From [Erwinia] mediterraneensis (lineage in GTDB: Bacteria; Pseudomonadota; Gammaproteobacteria; Enterobacterales; Enterobacteriaceae), in contig NZ_LR026978.1 in the NCBI RefSeq assembly GCF_900604315.1, positions 3,482,013 to 3,546,012 of the forward strand: DNA of 64,000 bases. Reading direction: 5' to 3'. The notes beneath the pieces are model-generated. The model had not been told where the DNA came from. It did no database searches and saw nothing but the letters and a program-made list of their open reading frames with translations. Positions 37,053-47,275 of this stretch are shown piece by piece; within the stretch, counting starts at the first letter, position 1, and the number at the start of each line of letters is the position of its first letter. Made by a program: the position numbers and the translations under genes.

Positions 37053-37475
37053 GTCCCTGCGCTGTGGTGACCACAAGCAGAATATTTAATCCGTCTGGTA
37101 TAAGCGAAACGGCAAGAGAGTGGGGAAAATCACAGTTAAAAAAATTTTTTTATTACGCTTTGCTTTTAAATGGTGCAGAGCAACCGGAATTATCTTATTG
37201 GCCTGATGGCCCGCCTCAACTACGCCGGGGGAATAATCCAAAGAGAGTATCAGTAATAAAGGCATTTCACCTGCTCTACGGATGACCTTAACGCGCCATT
37301 GTTGTGCAAAACGAGCCGGTAAAAAAGGACCGCAGCGATAATAACACTGTATATTTATCAGGATTCAGCTGTTCACAAGAGCGCGCTATGTTTGCCCTTC
37401 AGCCAGCCTGAGAGTGGGAAGCAGACGCATACAGCAAAGGAGGAATGGCTGGACACCTCTGCAAGGAGTATAAAA

Positions 37476-37682
37476 ATGGCAAGTGCAAGCTTGAATGACG
37501 TTAATTTTAATCTTGAGTCTTTAGAAGTAGCAGCAATCGAAATTTGTAAGACCAAAGGCATGCTGGGTTTATTATTGAATCACGTGCCGACTGACATACA
37601 GCACTCCTATTTTCAGCGATTAAAAGATGCCGGTCTTGACGATGAGCTGGTCTGGCTCCAGCAGATCGTTGATGCCAGGTAA
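37476..37682 (+). CDS. Orphan 68-residue protein
   Basis: ATG 37476 follows AAGGAG (37463-37468) at a good distance; the longer open frame from 37392 is not supported. The product, beginning MASASLNDVNFNLESLEVAA, is helical, acidic and soluble, with no signal peptide. Its own strong terminator follows 12 bases after the stop. I do not recognise a family. It sits alone between two plus-strand terminators in the AT-rich block. Confidence 0.65.
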   Translation: MASASLNDVNFNLESLEVAAIEICKTKGMLGLLLNHVPTDIQHSYFQRLKDAGLDDELVWLQQIVDAR

Positions 37683-37694
37683 TACAGGGAAGAC

Positions 37695-37727
37695 AGCCCC
37701 GCCCTGTGTGCAGGACGGGGCTTTTTT
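37695..37727 (+). terminator. Terminator of the 68-residue protein gene
   Basis: AGCCCCGCCCTG pairs with CAGGACGGGGCT (one mismatch) around TGTG, followed by TTTTTT. Confidence 0.9.
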
Positions 37728-37788
37728 CTGGTGACGGCCGGGTGTAAGCAAGCAGAACACCGTGTTCCTTACTGAGTCATGCATTGCT

Positions 37789-38622
37789 TCAGCGAATAAA
37801 GTCGCGAAGTTGTGCTTTATTTTCCACCAGCCAGCGGGGGAAATGCGCCTCAGTCAACGGGATAACTTTAAATTTACGCGGCCGGTTCCAGATATCAACA
37901 TTATTCTCGACACAGTATCGTATGTGATCGGGATTATTAAACTCAGGTAAATCATACTCTGTATGAGAAATGGTCGACATTTTTTCACTGATGCGTGCAT
38001 CTGTCATCACCCAGGAGAAATGCCAGCCACCGTCAGAAACGATTTTTGATCGCCATTTCAGCCAGTTCCACTTTAACCAGCTGTTACGTACAGGATTACC
38101 TTTTTGCTTCACATTGCGCAGCAACTCTGGCTGGCCAAGGAAAAAACCATTCAGATTTTTAAGGGCTACCATTTTAGGCAGTTTACACTGACGCGGTGTT
38201 TCATCCTGATTAAACACCTGCACATTAAATTTGAAGTTATAAAAATTCAGATAAACCGTAGTGCAAAGATGGCTGCGACTAAATTGCGCAATCGCTTCTG
38301 GCTTTATAATCTCATCAACATCAGAAACGATAATGATGTCGTCATCCCGGGCATCCGCCAACCCTTTCATAATAGAATTACGTGCTGCCGCCTCATTCAC
38401 CCAGGGGTTTTCAGCAGGAGGGGCGTCATTAACAACGTAGATAATCTGCTCTTTAAAAGCAGCGTACTTTTCCGCATCAAAATGCAACTTTTCCCGTTTC
38501 TCGCCGGTAAAGGTGTAAAGCGACTCTACAATAACAAATTTATCGACATACTTATGTAAAGTATTCAGACGCAGAGATAAAAGCATATCTTCGTCATAAT
38601 AAAGAAAACAATCATAAATCAT
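37789..38622 (-). CDS. Family 17 glycosyltransferase
   Basis: 277 residues. The N-terminus MIYDCFLYYDEDMLLSLRL and the metal-binding DVDE (101-104, in IIIVSDVDEIIKP) match the GT17 group, named for eukaryotic beta-1,4-mannosyl-glycoprotein GlcNAc-transferase; bacterial members usually lie in polysaccharide loci. No membrane segment, so cytoplasmic. It is not next to a classical capsule or O-antigen cluster; the nearest envelope gene is the acyltransferase. AT-rich compared with the core. Acceptor unknown. Confidence 0.85.
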   Translation of the reverse strand: MIYDCFLYYDEDMLLSLRLNTLHKYVDKFVIVESLYTFTGEKREKLHFDAEKYAAFKEQIIYVVNDAPPAENPWVNEAAARNSIMKGLADARDDDIIIVSDVDEIIKPEAIAQFSRSHLCTTVYLNFYNFKFNVQVFNQDETPRQCKLPKMVALKNLNGFFLGQPELLRNVKQKGNPVRNSWLKWNWLKWRSKIVSDGGWHFSWVMTDARISEKMSTISHTEYDLPEFNNPDHIRYCVENNVDIWNRPRKFKVIPLTEAHFPRWLVENKAQLRDFIR

Positions 38623-38774
38623 GGTTATAAACTCAGGGGAATATAAAAAACAAGCGCTGTTGTGTGCGATATTCTGGCCTGTTTTTACAGAAAAAGCGAT
38701 ATTTCTCTGGAGTAACCTTTAAAAAAATCTGGTCATTTTACTGGCGCGCTACTGGCCAGACATCAGATGTAATG

Positions 38775-38811
38775 AAAAAAGCGCTTCAGTCAGTGAGGCT
38801 GCCTGAAGCGC
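38775..38811 (-). terminator. Terminator of the PTS gene
   Basis: GCGCTTCAG (38781-38789) pairs with CTGAAGCGC (38803-38811); on the minus strand six Ts follow (38780-38775), right after the PTS stop. Confidence 0.88.
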
Positions 38812-38820
38812 CATTTGTTA

Positions 38821-40410
38821 TCAGGCCACACCCAGTGCCCTTTTTACTTCGTTAGCTATCTTTTCTACCTGGGGTCCGTAAATCACCTGTACATCATGAT
38901 CACTGACGCGGTTTACGCCGTTAGCGCCGGTAGTCAGCAACGTCTGATCAACCACCTCTTTCATCTCTTTGACGCGCACGCGCAGACGGGTGAAGCAGCA
39001 ATCGACATCTTCAATATTGCCCTGCCCGCCGAGGCCGCTGATGATGACCTGAGTACGTTCATCGGCAGGCACCACCTCCGCTTTTTGCTCCTCATCAGAT
39101 TCCCGTCCCGGGGTTTCTACCTGCATGCGCTGAATAATAAATTTAAAGCCATAGTAGTAGAGCGGGACATAGATAATGCCCAGCGCAATGGTCCACCACC
39201 AGTGGGTTTTACTGCCGCCGAGGATGCCAAATACCACCAGGTCAATGGCACCGCCCTGTACATTACCGATCATCAGATGCAGCACCGACATCAGCATAAA
39301 TGAAAGGCCGGTCAGCAGCGCATGAAGCACATAGAGCACCGGTGAGACAAAAATAAAGCAGAATTCCAGCGGCTCGGTGATCCCGGTAGTAAAAGAAGTG
39401 AGCGCCCCCGCCAGCACCAGCGCTTTTACCCGTTGCTTATGCTCTGGCCGCGCGGTGTGATAAATAGCCAGCGCCGCAGCGGGCAAACCAAACATCATCA
39501 CCGGAATTTTCCCCTGGGCAAGGAATTGCGTCGCCATACGCACCGTGTCATCAGGAATCGCCCCCGGGTTGGTAAGGGAGGTATTGAAGATATTGAGCGC
39601 GCCGACAATCGTTTGTCCGTCCACGGTAGCCACGCCGCCAATAGGCGTGAAGCGCACGGTTTCATTAAGAATATGGTGTAAACCGGTCGGGATCAGCAGC
39701 CGTTCGCTGGCGCCCAGTAAAAAAGCGCCGTATTGCCCGCTTTTGCCAATCATCTGACCGACCCAGGCAATCGCCGCGCCCAGCGTGGGCCAGATCAGCG
39801 CCAGCAGCACCCCCACCAGCGGCAGAATCACCACCGTCACGATAGGCACAAATCGCCGTCCGCCAAAGAAGCTGATCGCGGTAGGCAACTGCTGGGTGTA
39901 AAAGCGATTATGCAGCACCACCGTCAGTAAGCCGGCAATCACCCCACCCAGCACGCTCATGTTGTAGGTGAAGATGCCCAGCATTTCGATATATTCTGCA
40001 GACGACATCATCGCTGCAGTTTGATCCATCCCCGCCTGTTGCAACGCTTCCGGCGTGGTGGTAGCTGCCGTCAATCCTTTTGCCGCCAGCGTCGCGCTAA
40101 TACCCACGTTCATGGCGATATAGCCGATCACCGCGGCAAATGCGGCCGTGGGTTTTTCCGCTTTTGCCAGGCCAATGGCACTGGCGACGGCAAAAAACAC
40201 CGGTAAGTTGGCAAACAGTGCACCCGCCACCTTACGAATAAAGCCAATCACCAGCTGCGGCACCTGCAGACTGGCGAACGTTTCCCCTGTCACCGCCGGG
40301 TTCTGCATCGCGGCGGCAAGACCAAGGAAGATGCCCGCCGCAGCAATCACCGAAATTGGCATCATTAAGGCTTTGCCAAAGGCGTGAACCTGGCTGCCGA
40401 GATTTTTCAT
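38821..40410 (-). CDS. PTS sugar permease EIICB, glucose/maltose family
   Basis: 529 residues from ATG 40410, which has AAAGGG upstream; the frame to 40452 adds an unlikely N-terminus. EIIC domain with about ten helices and the substrate-site signature GITEPLEF near 337, HHILNE near 245; a linker; then an EIIB domain whose phosphorylated cysteine is Cys472 (DVDCCFTRLRV). No EIIA domain, so a separate Crr-type EIIA is needed. It resembles MalX and alpha-glucoside permeases more than PtsG, but no hydrolase or regulator neighbours it, so the sugar is undecided. Confidence 0.88.
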   Translation of the reverse strand: MKNLGSQVHAFGKALMMPISVIAAAGIFLGLAAAMQNPAVTGETFASLQVPQLVIGFIRKVAGALFANLPVFFAVASAIGLAKAEKPTAAFAAVIGYIAMNVGISATLAAKGLTAATTTPEALQQAGMDQTAAMMSSAEYIEMLGIFTYNMSVLGGVIAGLLTVVLHNRFYTQQLPTAISFFGGRRFVPIVTVVILPLVGVLLALIWPTLGAAIAWVGQMIGKSGQYGAFLLGASERLLIPTGLHHILNETVRFTPIGGVATVDGQTIVGALNIFNTSLTNPGAIPDDTVRMATQFLAQGKIPVMMFGLPAAALAIYHTARPEHKQRVKALVLAGALTSFTTGITEPLEFCFIFVSPVLYVLHALLTGLSFMLMSVLHLMIGNVQGGAIDLVVFGILGGSKTHWWWTIALGIIYVPLYYYGFKFIIQRMQVETPGRESDEEQKAEVVPADERTQVIISGLGGQGNIEDVDCCFTRLRVRVKEMKEVVDQTLLTTGANGVNRVSDHDVQVIYGPQVEKIANEVKRALGVA

Positions 40411-40659
40411 TTTTGCGCCCTTTCTTGTGGAGAAAGAGCAAGTATTAGCCACTTCCCTGGTGTTAGAGGCAAAACCGCAGCCGAAGGGAGAATAAAATTA
40501 GATCGCCTTCACACTTTCTGTCCCGGTGACGATAAACGCCAGCTATCGCACCATTAAGTCAATCAATTAGACAAGTTTTGCTGTGAGTCGCACACTTGCC
40601 ACCCAGAGTAAGTCATAATTTATTAACAATTTTTCTACATAAAAAAGCCTGCACTCACT

Positions 40660-42963
40660 ATGAAATTTAAACGCAAAATTAAACCCTACCGCGCTGCCGC
40701 GGGCGGCTGGGGATCACTGGAAGCAACCACCCGTTTCGTTTTTGACAGCAAAGCAGCACTGAAAAATATGCGCAACCTGATGCGCATGAACAAAGCACGT
40801 GGTTTTGACTGCCCGGGCTGCGCCTGGGGCGATGATAATAAAAGCACCTTTAGTTTTTGTGAGAACGGCGCCAAAGCTGTGACCTGGGAAGCGACACGCC
40901 GCGTAGTCGATCCCGAATTCTTTGCCCGTCACAGTGTCACCACCCTTTATGGTCAGAGCGATTATTTCCTGGAATACCAGGGTCGCCTGACTCACCCGCT
41001 GCGTTATAACGCTGAAAACGATCATTACGAACCCATCAGCTGGGATGACGCTTTCGCGTTAATCGCCCGCCATATCAAGGCGATGGACAATCCCAACCAG
41101 ATGGAACTCTATACGTCAGGTCGCGCCAGTAACGAAGCCTCCTGGCTCTACCAGCTGTTTGGCCGCATGCTGGGCACCAATAACTTCCCTGACTGCTCCA
41201 ACATGTGTCACGAAGCGAGCGGCTCCGGTCTGAAGCGCAGCATCGGCGTGGGTAAAGGCACTATTCGTCTGGATGATTTCGATCATGCCGATGCGATTTT
41301 TGTCTTCGGTCAGAACCCGGGCACTAATCACCCGCGTATGCTGCATAGCCTGCGTCATGCTGCCGACCACGGTGCGAAGATTGTGACCTTTAACACTCTG
41401 CGTGAACGTGGTCTGGAACGTTTTGCCGATCCGCAGAAACCGCTGGAAGTGGTGACATCCATGGCTGGCACCATCAGCTCCGCCTATTACCAGCCGAATC
41501 TCGGCGGTGATATGGCTGCCGTACGCGGTATGGTGAAAGCGCTGCTGGAGACTCATCGCGCCCGTCTGGCTGCCGGTGAAAACGGTCTGTTTGATCAGGC
41601 GTTCCTGAACGCAAAAACCCAGGGCGTGGATGCTTATCTCGCGGCGGTTGATGAAACCCGCTGGGAAGATATCGTGCAGCAGTCTGGTCTGAGCGAACAG
41701 CAGATTCGTGAAGCTGCCGCCATCTATCAGAGCGCCGATCGGGTGATCATCACCTGGGCGATGGGGATTACCCAGCATAAACACTCTGTGGATACGGTAC
41801 GTGAAATCGTTAACCTGCAGCTGCTGTTTGGTCAGCTGGGTAAAAAAGGCGCAGGCCTCTGCCCGGTTCGTGGTCACAGTAACGTGCAGGGCAACCGCAC
41901 TATGGGGATCGATGAGAAGCCGAACAAGGCATTTCTGGATGCCCTGGGCGCTCACTTCAATTTCGAACCGCCGCGCGAGCATGGTCATAATACTGTCGAA
42001 GCGTTGGGCGCAATGCTGCGTGACGAGATTAAAGTGCTGATTGCGCTGGGGGGCAACCTGGCCGCCGCCGCGCCTGACTCTCCGCGTACCGAAGAAGCGC
42101 TCGCGCGCTGTGGTCTGACGGTTCATATCAGCACCAAACTGAACCGCAGCCATCTGGTACCGGGTCATGAAAGTCTGATTCTGCCGACCCTGGGCCGTAC
42201 CGAGCGCGATCTGCAGGCTACCGGTTCGCAGTTCATCACCGTCGAAGACTCGTTCAGCATGGTGCACGCCTCTGAAGGTGTTGGCATCCCGCTGGCAGAG
42301 ACGCAGCGTTCAGAAACGGCAATTGTTGCCGGTATCGCCAATGCAGTGCTGGGCAATGAGAAAGTAGACTGGCTGGCGCTGGCAGGCGATTATAACCTGA
42401 TCCGCGATCATATCGCCGCTACCATCCCGGGCTTTGCTGACTTCAACAACAAGTGTGATATCCCGGGCGGTTTCTACCTGGGTAACGCCGCTGCCGAACT
42501 GCGTTTCAATACGCCGTCGCAGAAAGCGGAATTCAGCGCTGCCGCCCTGCCGGCCTCGCTCTTCCCGCAGCTGGATGAAGCCGTGCCCTTTACGCTGCAA
42601 ACGCTGCGTTCGCACGACCAGTACAACACCACCATTTACGGTCTCGATGACCGCTATCGTGGCGTCTACGGTCAGCGCGAAGTGGTCTTTATCCATCCGG
42701 AAGACATGGAAGCGTTGGGCTTCAGCGAAGGTCAGCTGGTGGATATTGAAACGGTGTGGAATGATGGTATCAGCCGTCGCGTCAGCGGCTTTAAGCTGGT
42801 GCCTTACAACATTCCACGGGGTAATCTGGCTGCTTACTATCCTGAAACCAACCCGCTGGTGCCCCTTTCCAGCTTTGGTGACGTGAGCGGCACGCCGACC
42901 TCAAAATCGGTTCCGGTGAAGCTGGCACTGACCGCGACAATGTCAACGCAACGTATCGCGTAA
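40660..42963 (+). CDS. ydeP: FdhF/YdeP-family molybdopterin oxidoreductase
   Basis: 767 residues, the length of E. coli YdeP (759). Molybdopterin oxidoreductase domain, then a molybdopterin-dinucleotide binding domain (about 640-760). The residue that is selenocysteine in formate dehydrogenase H is Cys183, followed by His184 (SNMCHEASG). The N-terminal CPGC near 51 does not give a full 4Fe-4S ligand set. No TAT signal, so cytoplasmic. In E. coli YdeP contributes to acid resistance; substrate unknown. No fdhD or partner subunit is adjacent. Confidence 0.88.
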   Translation: MKFKRKIKPYRAAAGGWGSLEATTRFVFDSKAALKNMRNLMRMNKARGFDCPGCAWGDDNKSTFSFCENGAKAVTWEATRRVVDPEFFARHSVTTLYGQSDYFLEYQGRLTHPLRYNAENDHYEPISWDDAFALIARHIKAMDNPNQMELYTSGRASNEASWLYQLFGRMLGTNNFPDCSNMCHEASGSGLKRSIGVGKGTIRLDDFDHADAIFVFGQNPGTNHPRMLHSLRHAADHGAKIVTFNTLRERGLERFADPQKPLEVVTSMAGTISSAYYQPNLGGDMAAVRGMVKALLETHRARLAAGENGLFDQAFLNAKTQGVDAYLAAVDETRWEDIVQQSGLSEQQIREAAAIYQSADRVIITWAMGITQHKHSVDTVREIVNLQLLFGQLGKKGAGLCPVRGHSNVQGNRTMGIDEKPNKAFLDALGAHFNFEPPREHGHNTVEALGAMLRDEIKVLIALGGNLAAAAPDSPRTEEALARCGLTVHISTKLNRSHLVPGHESLILPTLGRTERDLQATGSQFITVEDSFSMVHASEGVGIPLAETQRSETAIVAGIANAVLGNEKVDWLALAGDYNLIRDHIAATIPGFADFNNKCDIPGGFYLGNAAAELRFNTPSQKAEFSAAALPASLFPQLDEAVPFTLQTLRSHDQYNTTIYGLDDRYRGVYGQREVVFIHPEDMEALGFSEGQLVDIETVWNDGISRRVSGFKLVPYNIPRGNLAAYYPETNPLVPLSSFGDVSGTPTSKSVPVKLALTATMSTQRIA

Positions 42964-42982
42964 CGGTATTGTTTTCCCAGAT

Positions 42983-43007
42983 AAAAAGCCGGCTCTGCCG
43001 GCTTTTT
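42983..43007. terminator. Terminator after ydeP
   Basis: AAAAAGCCGG, a CTCTG loop and CCGGCTTTTT: symmetric A and T tracts. Confidence 0.88.
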
Positions 43008-43086
43008 CCCTTGTTTTGGCCTTGCCGCGCGCCCCTGATTCGCGTAAAACTGTCTGCCGCTGTTAGGCCACGAAACTAAATAAACT

Positions 43087-45021
43087 ATGTTCCAGGATAA
43101 TCCGCTGCTCGCGCAGCTCAAAGAGAAACTCCACGCGCAAACCCCGCGCGCGGAAGGTGTAGTGAAAGGCACCGAAAAAGGCTTCGGCTTCCTTGAAGTC
43201 GATGCGCAAAAGAGCTATTTCATTCCGCCGCCGCAGATGAAAAAAGTGATGCATGGCGACCGCGTTGTGGCCATCATCCACACGGATAAAGATCGTGAGA
43301 GTGCCGAGCCGGAAACACTGGTTGAGCCCTTCCTGAGCCGCTTCGTTGGCCGGGTACAAAAGAAAGACGATCGTCTTTCTATTGTGCCGGACCATCCCCT
43401 GTTGAAAGATGCTATTCCCTGCCGTGCCGTACGTGGTCTGACCCACGATTTTCAGGCGGGCGACTGGGCGGTTGCCGAGATGCGCCGCCATCCGCTGAAG
43501 GGCGATCGCGGCTTTTATGCTGAACTGACCGAATTTATCACCACTGCGGAAGACCATCTGGCACCCTGGTGGGTCACTCTGTCGCGCCATAATCTGGAAC
43601 GCGAAGCCCCGGACGTCACTTTCGGCGAGATGCTGGAAGAGGATCTTACGCGTGAGGATCTGACCGCTCTGCCGTTTGTCACCATCGACAGCGCCAGCAC
43701 CGAAGATATGGACGATGCCCTGTATGTGGAAGAGACGCCGGAAGGCGCGCTGCGCCTGACGGTGGCTATCGCCGATCCTACCGCCTATGTGACGCCCGGC
43801 AGCGAGCTGGATAAGCTGGCCGCAGAGCGCGCCTTTACCAACTACCTGCCGGGCTTCAATATCCCGATGCTGCCGCGTCAGTTGTCTGACGATGTTTGCT
43901 CGCTGCGTCCGCAGGTGCGTCGTCCGGCGCTGGTGTGCCGCGTCACGGTGGAAAAAGATGGTAGTCTGGCGGATGATATCCACTTCTTTGCCGCCTGGAT
44001 CGAATCCAAAGCCAAACTGGTGTATGACGAAGTCTCTGACTGGCTGGAAAATGCCGGTGAGTGGCAGCCTGCCAGCGAAACCATCGCGCAACAAATTCGT
44101 CTGCTGCACCGCCTCTGCCTGGCGCGCGGCGAGTGGCGTCAGCAGCACGCGCTGGTGTTCAAAGATCGCCCGGACTACCGCTTCCTGCTGGGCGAAAAAG
44201 GCGAAGTGCTGGATATTCTGGCCGAGCCGCGCCGCATCGCTAACCGCATGGTCGAAGAAGCGATGATTCTGGCCAACGTCTGCGCCGCCAAAGTGCTGCG
44301 CGACAAACTGGGCTTTGGTATCTACAACGTGCACTACGGCTTCGACGCCGCCAATGCTGAACAGGTGGCGGGCGTGCTTGCCGGACACGGCGTTACCGTG
44401 GATGCCCGGCATATCACTACGCTGGAAGGCTTCCGCGCGCTGCGTCAGCAACTGGATGCCCTGCCAACACAATATCTCGACAGCCGTATTCGTCGTTTCC
44501 AGGCCTTTGCCGAGATCAGTACCGAACCCGGCCCGCACTTTGGCCTCGGGCTGGAAGCGTATGCGACCTGGACCTCACCGATTCGTAAGTATGGCGATAT
44601 GGTCAACCATCGTCTGCTGAAAGCGATCATTCGTGGCGCCGACGTGGCGCGTCCCCAGGATGCGCTGACGCTCACCATGAGCGAACGTCGTCGTCTGAAC
44701 CGCATGGCGGAACGTGATGTGGGTGACTGGCTCTACGCGCGCTTCCTGGCCCCTGCTGCCGGCAGCGACCGTAAGTTCAGCGCGGAGATTATCGATGTCT
44801 CACGCGGCGGGATGCGGGTGCGTCTGCTGGAGAACGGCGCCGTGGCCTTTATCCCTGCTCCCTTTATTCACGCGGTGCGTGATGAACTGGTGTGCAGTCA
44901 GGAAAACGGTACGGTACAGATTAAAGGCGAGACCGTTTACCGCGTTACGGATGTGATTGATGTAACTATCGCAGAAGTGCGCATGGAAACACGTAGCGTG
45001 GTTGCTCGTCCGGTAGCCTGA
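43087..45021 (+). CDS. rnb: Exoribonuclease II
   Basis: 644 residues, as in E. coli: two cold-shock domains (1-170), RNB catalytic domain with the metal-binding aspartates in [14 protein letters not shown] near 200-213, and a C-terminal S1 domain (from about 555). It degrades RNA 3' to 5' processively in the cytoplasm. The start is fixed by the conserved [15 protein letters not shown]; no good Shine-Dalgarno site is visible. In E. coli rnb lies directly beside yciW; here 9 kb separates them. Confidence 0.97.
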   Translation: MFQDNPLLAQLKEKLHAQTPRAEGVVKGTEKGFGFLEVDAQKSYFIPPPQMKKVMHGDRVVAIIHTDKDRESAEPETLVEPFLSRFVGRVQKKDDRLSIVPDHPLLKDAIPCRAVRGLTHDFQAGDWAVAEMRRHPLKGDRGFYAELTEFITTAEDHLAPWWVTLSRHNLEREAPDVTFGEMLEEDLTREDLTALPFVTIDSASTEDMDDALYVEETPEGALRLTVAIADPTAYVTPGSELDKLAAERAFTNYLPGFNIPMLPRQLSDDVCSLRPQVRRPALVCRVTVEKDGSLADDIHFFAAWIESKAKLVYDEVSDWLENAGEWQPASETIAQQIRLLHRLCLARGEWRQQHALVFKDRPDYRFLLGEKGEVLDILAEPRRIANRMVEEAMILANVCAAKVLRDKLGFGIYNVHYGFDAANAEQVAGVLAGHGVTVDARHITTLEGFRALRQQLDALPTQYLDSRIRRFQAFAEISTEPGPHFGLGLEAYATWTSPIRKYGDMVNHRLLKAIIRGADVARPQDALTLTMSERRRLNRMAERDVGDWLYARFLAPAAGSDRKFSAEIIDVSRGGMRVRLLENGAVAFIPAPFIHAVRDELVCSQENGTVQIKGETVYRVTDVIDVTIAEVRMETRSVVARPVA

Positions 45022-45044
45022 CGACAATCTGAGTTAAAAACAGT

Positions 45045-45074
45045 GCGGGATAACAGAGTTATCCCGCTTTTTTT
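45045..45074 (+). terminator. Terminator of rnb
   Basis: GCGGGATAAC, an AGA loop, GTTATCCCGC, then seven Ts. Confidence 0.92.
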
Positions 45075-45208
45075 CTTTGCCCACCAGCAAAAGTTAAATT
45101 TGTCTTCTGCTTCACACTTCTTTACTGATTCTCTTTCCCTGACAAACAATTACATTACTTTTAACTTGTTTTTGATCGCTTCCCTCTCGATCCAACAAGG
45201 AGTCAGTA

Positions 45209-47275
45209 ATGAACAACGTCAAAACCGGCATTATCTGGTTAGCTGTGGCGTTACTCGGTGCCTTTGCGTTTGCCATGCTGGCAATCAGTCGGGGCGAACA
45301 GGTGAATGCTGTGTGGCTGGTGATCGCCGCGGTTGCCTGTTACAGCATCGCCTACCGTTTCTACAGCCTGTTTATTTCCCGCAAGATATTCGAACTGGAC
45401 GATCGGCGGCGTACGCCAGCAGAACGTTATAATGACGGACTCGACTACGTGCCCACCAATAAGTGGGTGTTGTTTGGTCACCACTTTGCTGCGATTGCCG
45501 GCGCCGGGCCGCTGGTCGGGCCGATTCTGGCGGCGCAGATGGGCTTTCTGCCCGGCACCATCTGGATTCTGGTCGGTGTGATGTTCGCCGGTGCGGTACA
45601 GGATTTTCTGGTGCTGTTTATCTCTACCCGGCGTGACGGACGCTCTCTCGGTGAGATGGCCCGCCAGGAACTCGGGCCCTTTGCCGGGGTTATTACCATG
45701 CTGGGCGCGCTGGGGGTGATGATTATTATTCTCTCGGCGCTGGCGCTGGTGGTCGTGAAAGCGCTGGCTGACAGTCCCTGGGGCCTGTTCACTATCGCGG
45801 CGACGCTGCCTATTGCGTTATTCATGGGCATTTACATGCGTTTTCTGCGACCCGGAAAAATCGCCGAGGTATCCATTATCGGTTTCGTACTGATGATGGC
45901 GGCGATTATCTACGGCGGCGATATTGCGCAGCATCCCTACTGGGGCCCTTTCTTTACCCTGAAAGGCACCACCCTTACCTGGGTGCTGGTGATTTATGGC
46001 TTTGTGGCCTCGGTGCTGCCGGTCTGGTTGCTGCTGGCCCCGCGTGATTATCTTTCCACCTTCCTGAAAATCGGCGTGATTATCGGCCTCGCCATTGGCA
46101 TTGTGTTTGCCATGCCGGATCTGAAAATGCCCGCCGTGACGCGCTTTATTGACGGCAGCGGTCCGGTGTTCTCCGGTGCGCTCTTCCCCTTCCTGTTTAT
46201 CACTATCGCCTGTGGCGCTATCTCGGGCTTTCATGCCCTGGTGTCCAGCGGCACGACGCCTAAACTGGTGGAGCGTGAAAGCCATACCCGCTTTATCGGC
46301 TACGGCGCGATGCTGATGGAGTCCTTTGTGGCGATCATGGCGCTGATTTGCGCCTCGGTGATCGATCCCGGCGTTTACTTTGCCATGAACGCCCCGGCCG
46401 CCGTGATTGGCTCTACGGTGGAAAACGCCGCGCAGGTCATTAACGGCTGGGGCTTTGTGGTCACGCCGGAAATGTTGAGCACCATTGCGCGCGACGTGGG
46501 AGAAAGTTCGGTGCTTTCCCGCGCCGGGGGCGCGCCCACGTTTGCCGTGGGCATGGCGCACATTATTACCGATGTGTTTAACAGCCGCGCGATGATGGCA
46601 TTCTGGTATCACTTTGCCATTCTGTTTGAAGCGCTGTTCATTCTGACCGCAGTGGATGCCGGTACCCGCGCCTGTCGCTTTATGGTGCAGGATTTGGTTG
46701 GCACCGTGGTGCCTGCGCTGGCGAACAACCGCTCCTGGATCGGCAATATGGCGGGTACCACCGTCGCCGTCGCCGGCTGGGGCTTTTTCGTCTATCAGGG
46801 CGTCGTGGATCCGCTGGGCGGCATCAATACCCTGTGGCCGCTGTTTGGTATCGGTAACCAGATGCTGGCGTCCATGGCGCTGATCCTGGGCACCGTGGTG
46901 CTGTTTAAAATGAAAAAACAGCGCTACGCCTGGGTTACGGTGTTGCCGACCCTCTGGCTGTTTGTCACCTCGATGACAGCGGGCTGGCAGAAGATCTTTC
47001 ATGAAAAACCCGCCATCGGCTTTCTGGCACAGGCGAATAAGTTCAGCAAGGGCGTGGAACAAGGCGTGATTATTGCCCCGGCCAAAAGCATGGCGGATAT
47101 GCAGACCATTATCCTCAGCAATCAGATCAACGCGATTTTGTGCGGGTTCTTTATGCTGGTCGCGGTAACGATGCTTATCGCCGCCTTTTTTGTTATCCGC
47201 CGGGCGCTGAAGAGCAATGTCCCCACTATCCACGAAGCCGAAGTTTCTTTACGGGAAGAGGTGCGCCATGTCTGA
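45209..47275 (+). CDS. CstA-family carbon-starvation transporter
   Basis: 688 residues with about 16-18 membrane helices and the family signature VLFGHHFAAIAGAGPLVGP near residue 88. CstA and BtsT (YjiY) of E. coli transport pyruvate or peptides; this protein is similar to both, so I leave the symbol open. AAGGAG lies 7 bases before the ATG. The 3' end overlaps the YbdD-like gene by eight bases. It is inserted between rnb and pdeR, which are adjacent in E. coli. Confidence 0.9.
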   Translation: MNNVKTGIIWLAVALLGAFAFAMLAISRGEQVNAVWLVIAAVACYSIAYRFYSLFISRKIFELDDRRRTPAERYNDGLDYVPTNKWVLFGHHFAAIAGAGPLVGPILAAQMGFLPGTIWILVGVMFAGAVQDFLVLFISTRRDGRSLGEMARQELGPFAGVITMLGALGVMIIILSALALVVVKALADSPWGLFTIAATLPIALFMGIYMRFLRPGKIAEVSIIGFVLMMAAIIYGGDIAQHPYWGPFFTLKGTTLTWVLVIYGFVASVLPVWLLLAPRDYLSTFLKIGVIIGLAIGIVFAMPDLKMPAVTRFIDGSGPVFSGALFPFLFITIACGAISGFHALVSSGTTPKLVERESHTRFIGYGAMLMESFVAIMALICASVIDPGVYFAMNAPAAVIGSTVENAAQVINGWGFVVTPEMLSTIARDVGESSVLSRAGGAPTFAVGMAHIITDVFNSRAMMAFWYHFAILFEALFILTAVDAGTRACRFMVQDLVGTVVPALANNRSWIGNMAGTTVAVAGWGFFVYQGVVDPLGGINTLWPLFGIGNQMLASMALILGTVVLFKMKKQRYAWVTVLPTLWLFVTSMTAGWQKIFHEKPAIGFLAQANKFSKGVEQGVIIAPAKSMADMQTIILSNQINAILCGFFMLVAVTMLIAAFFVIRRALKSNVPTIHEAEVSLREEVRHV

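Noticed and set aside
36670-37074. 134-codon minus-strand frame
   Set aside because: Runs through the hairpin array and terminator, has no ribosome site and no recognisable domain.
37064-37285. 73-codon plus-strand frame starting at GTG
   Set aside because: No ribosome site and starts immediately behind a terminator; not convincing as a gene.
41116-42267. 383-codon minus-strand frame opposite ydeP
   Set aside because: Antisense shadow of a strongly conserved enzyme gene.
43063-44538. 491-codon open frame on the minus strand
   Set aside because: It lies wholly opposite rnb, in codon register that mirrors a GC-rich gene, and has no ribosome site or family resemblance.
45818-47233. 471-codon minus-strand frame opposite the CstA-family gene
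   Set aside because: Composition (His, Gly, Gln rich) is that of antisense to a hydrophobic membrane protein; no start signal.
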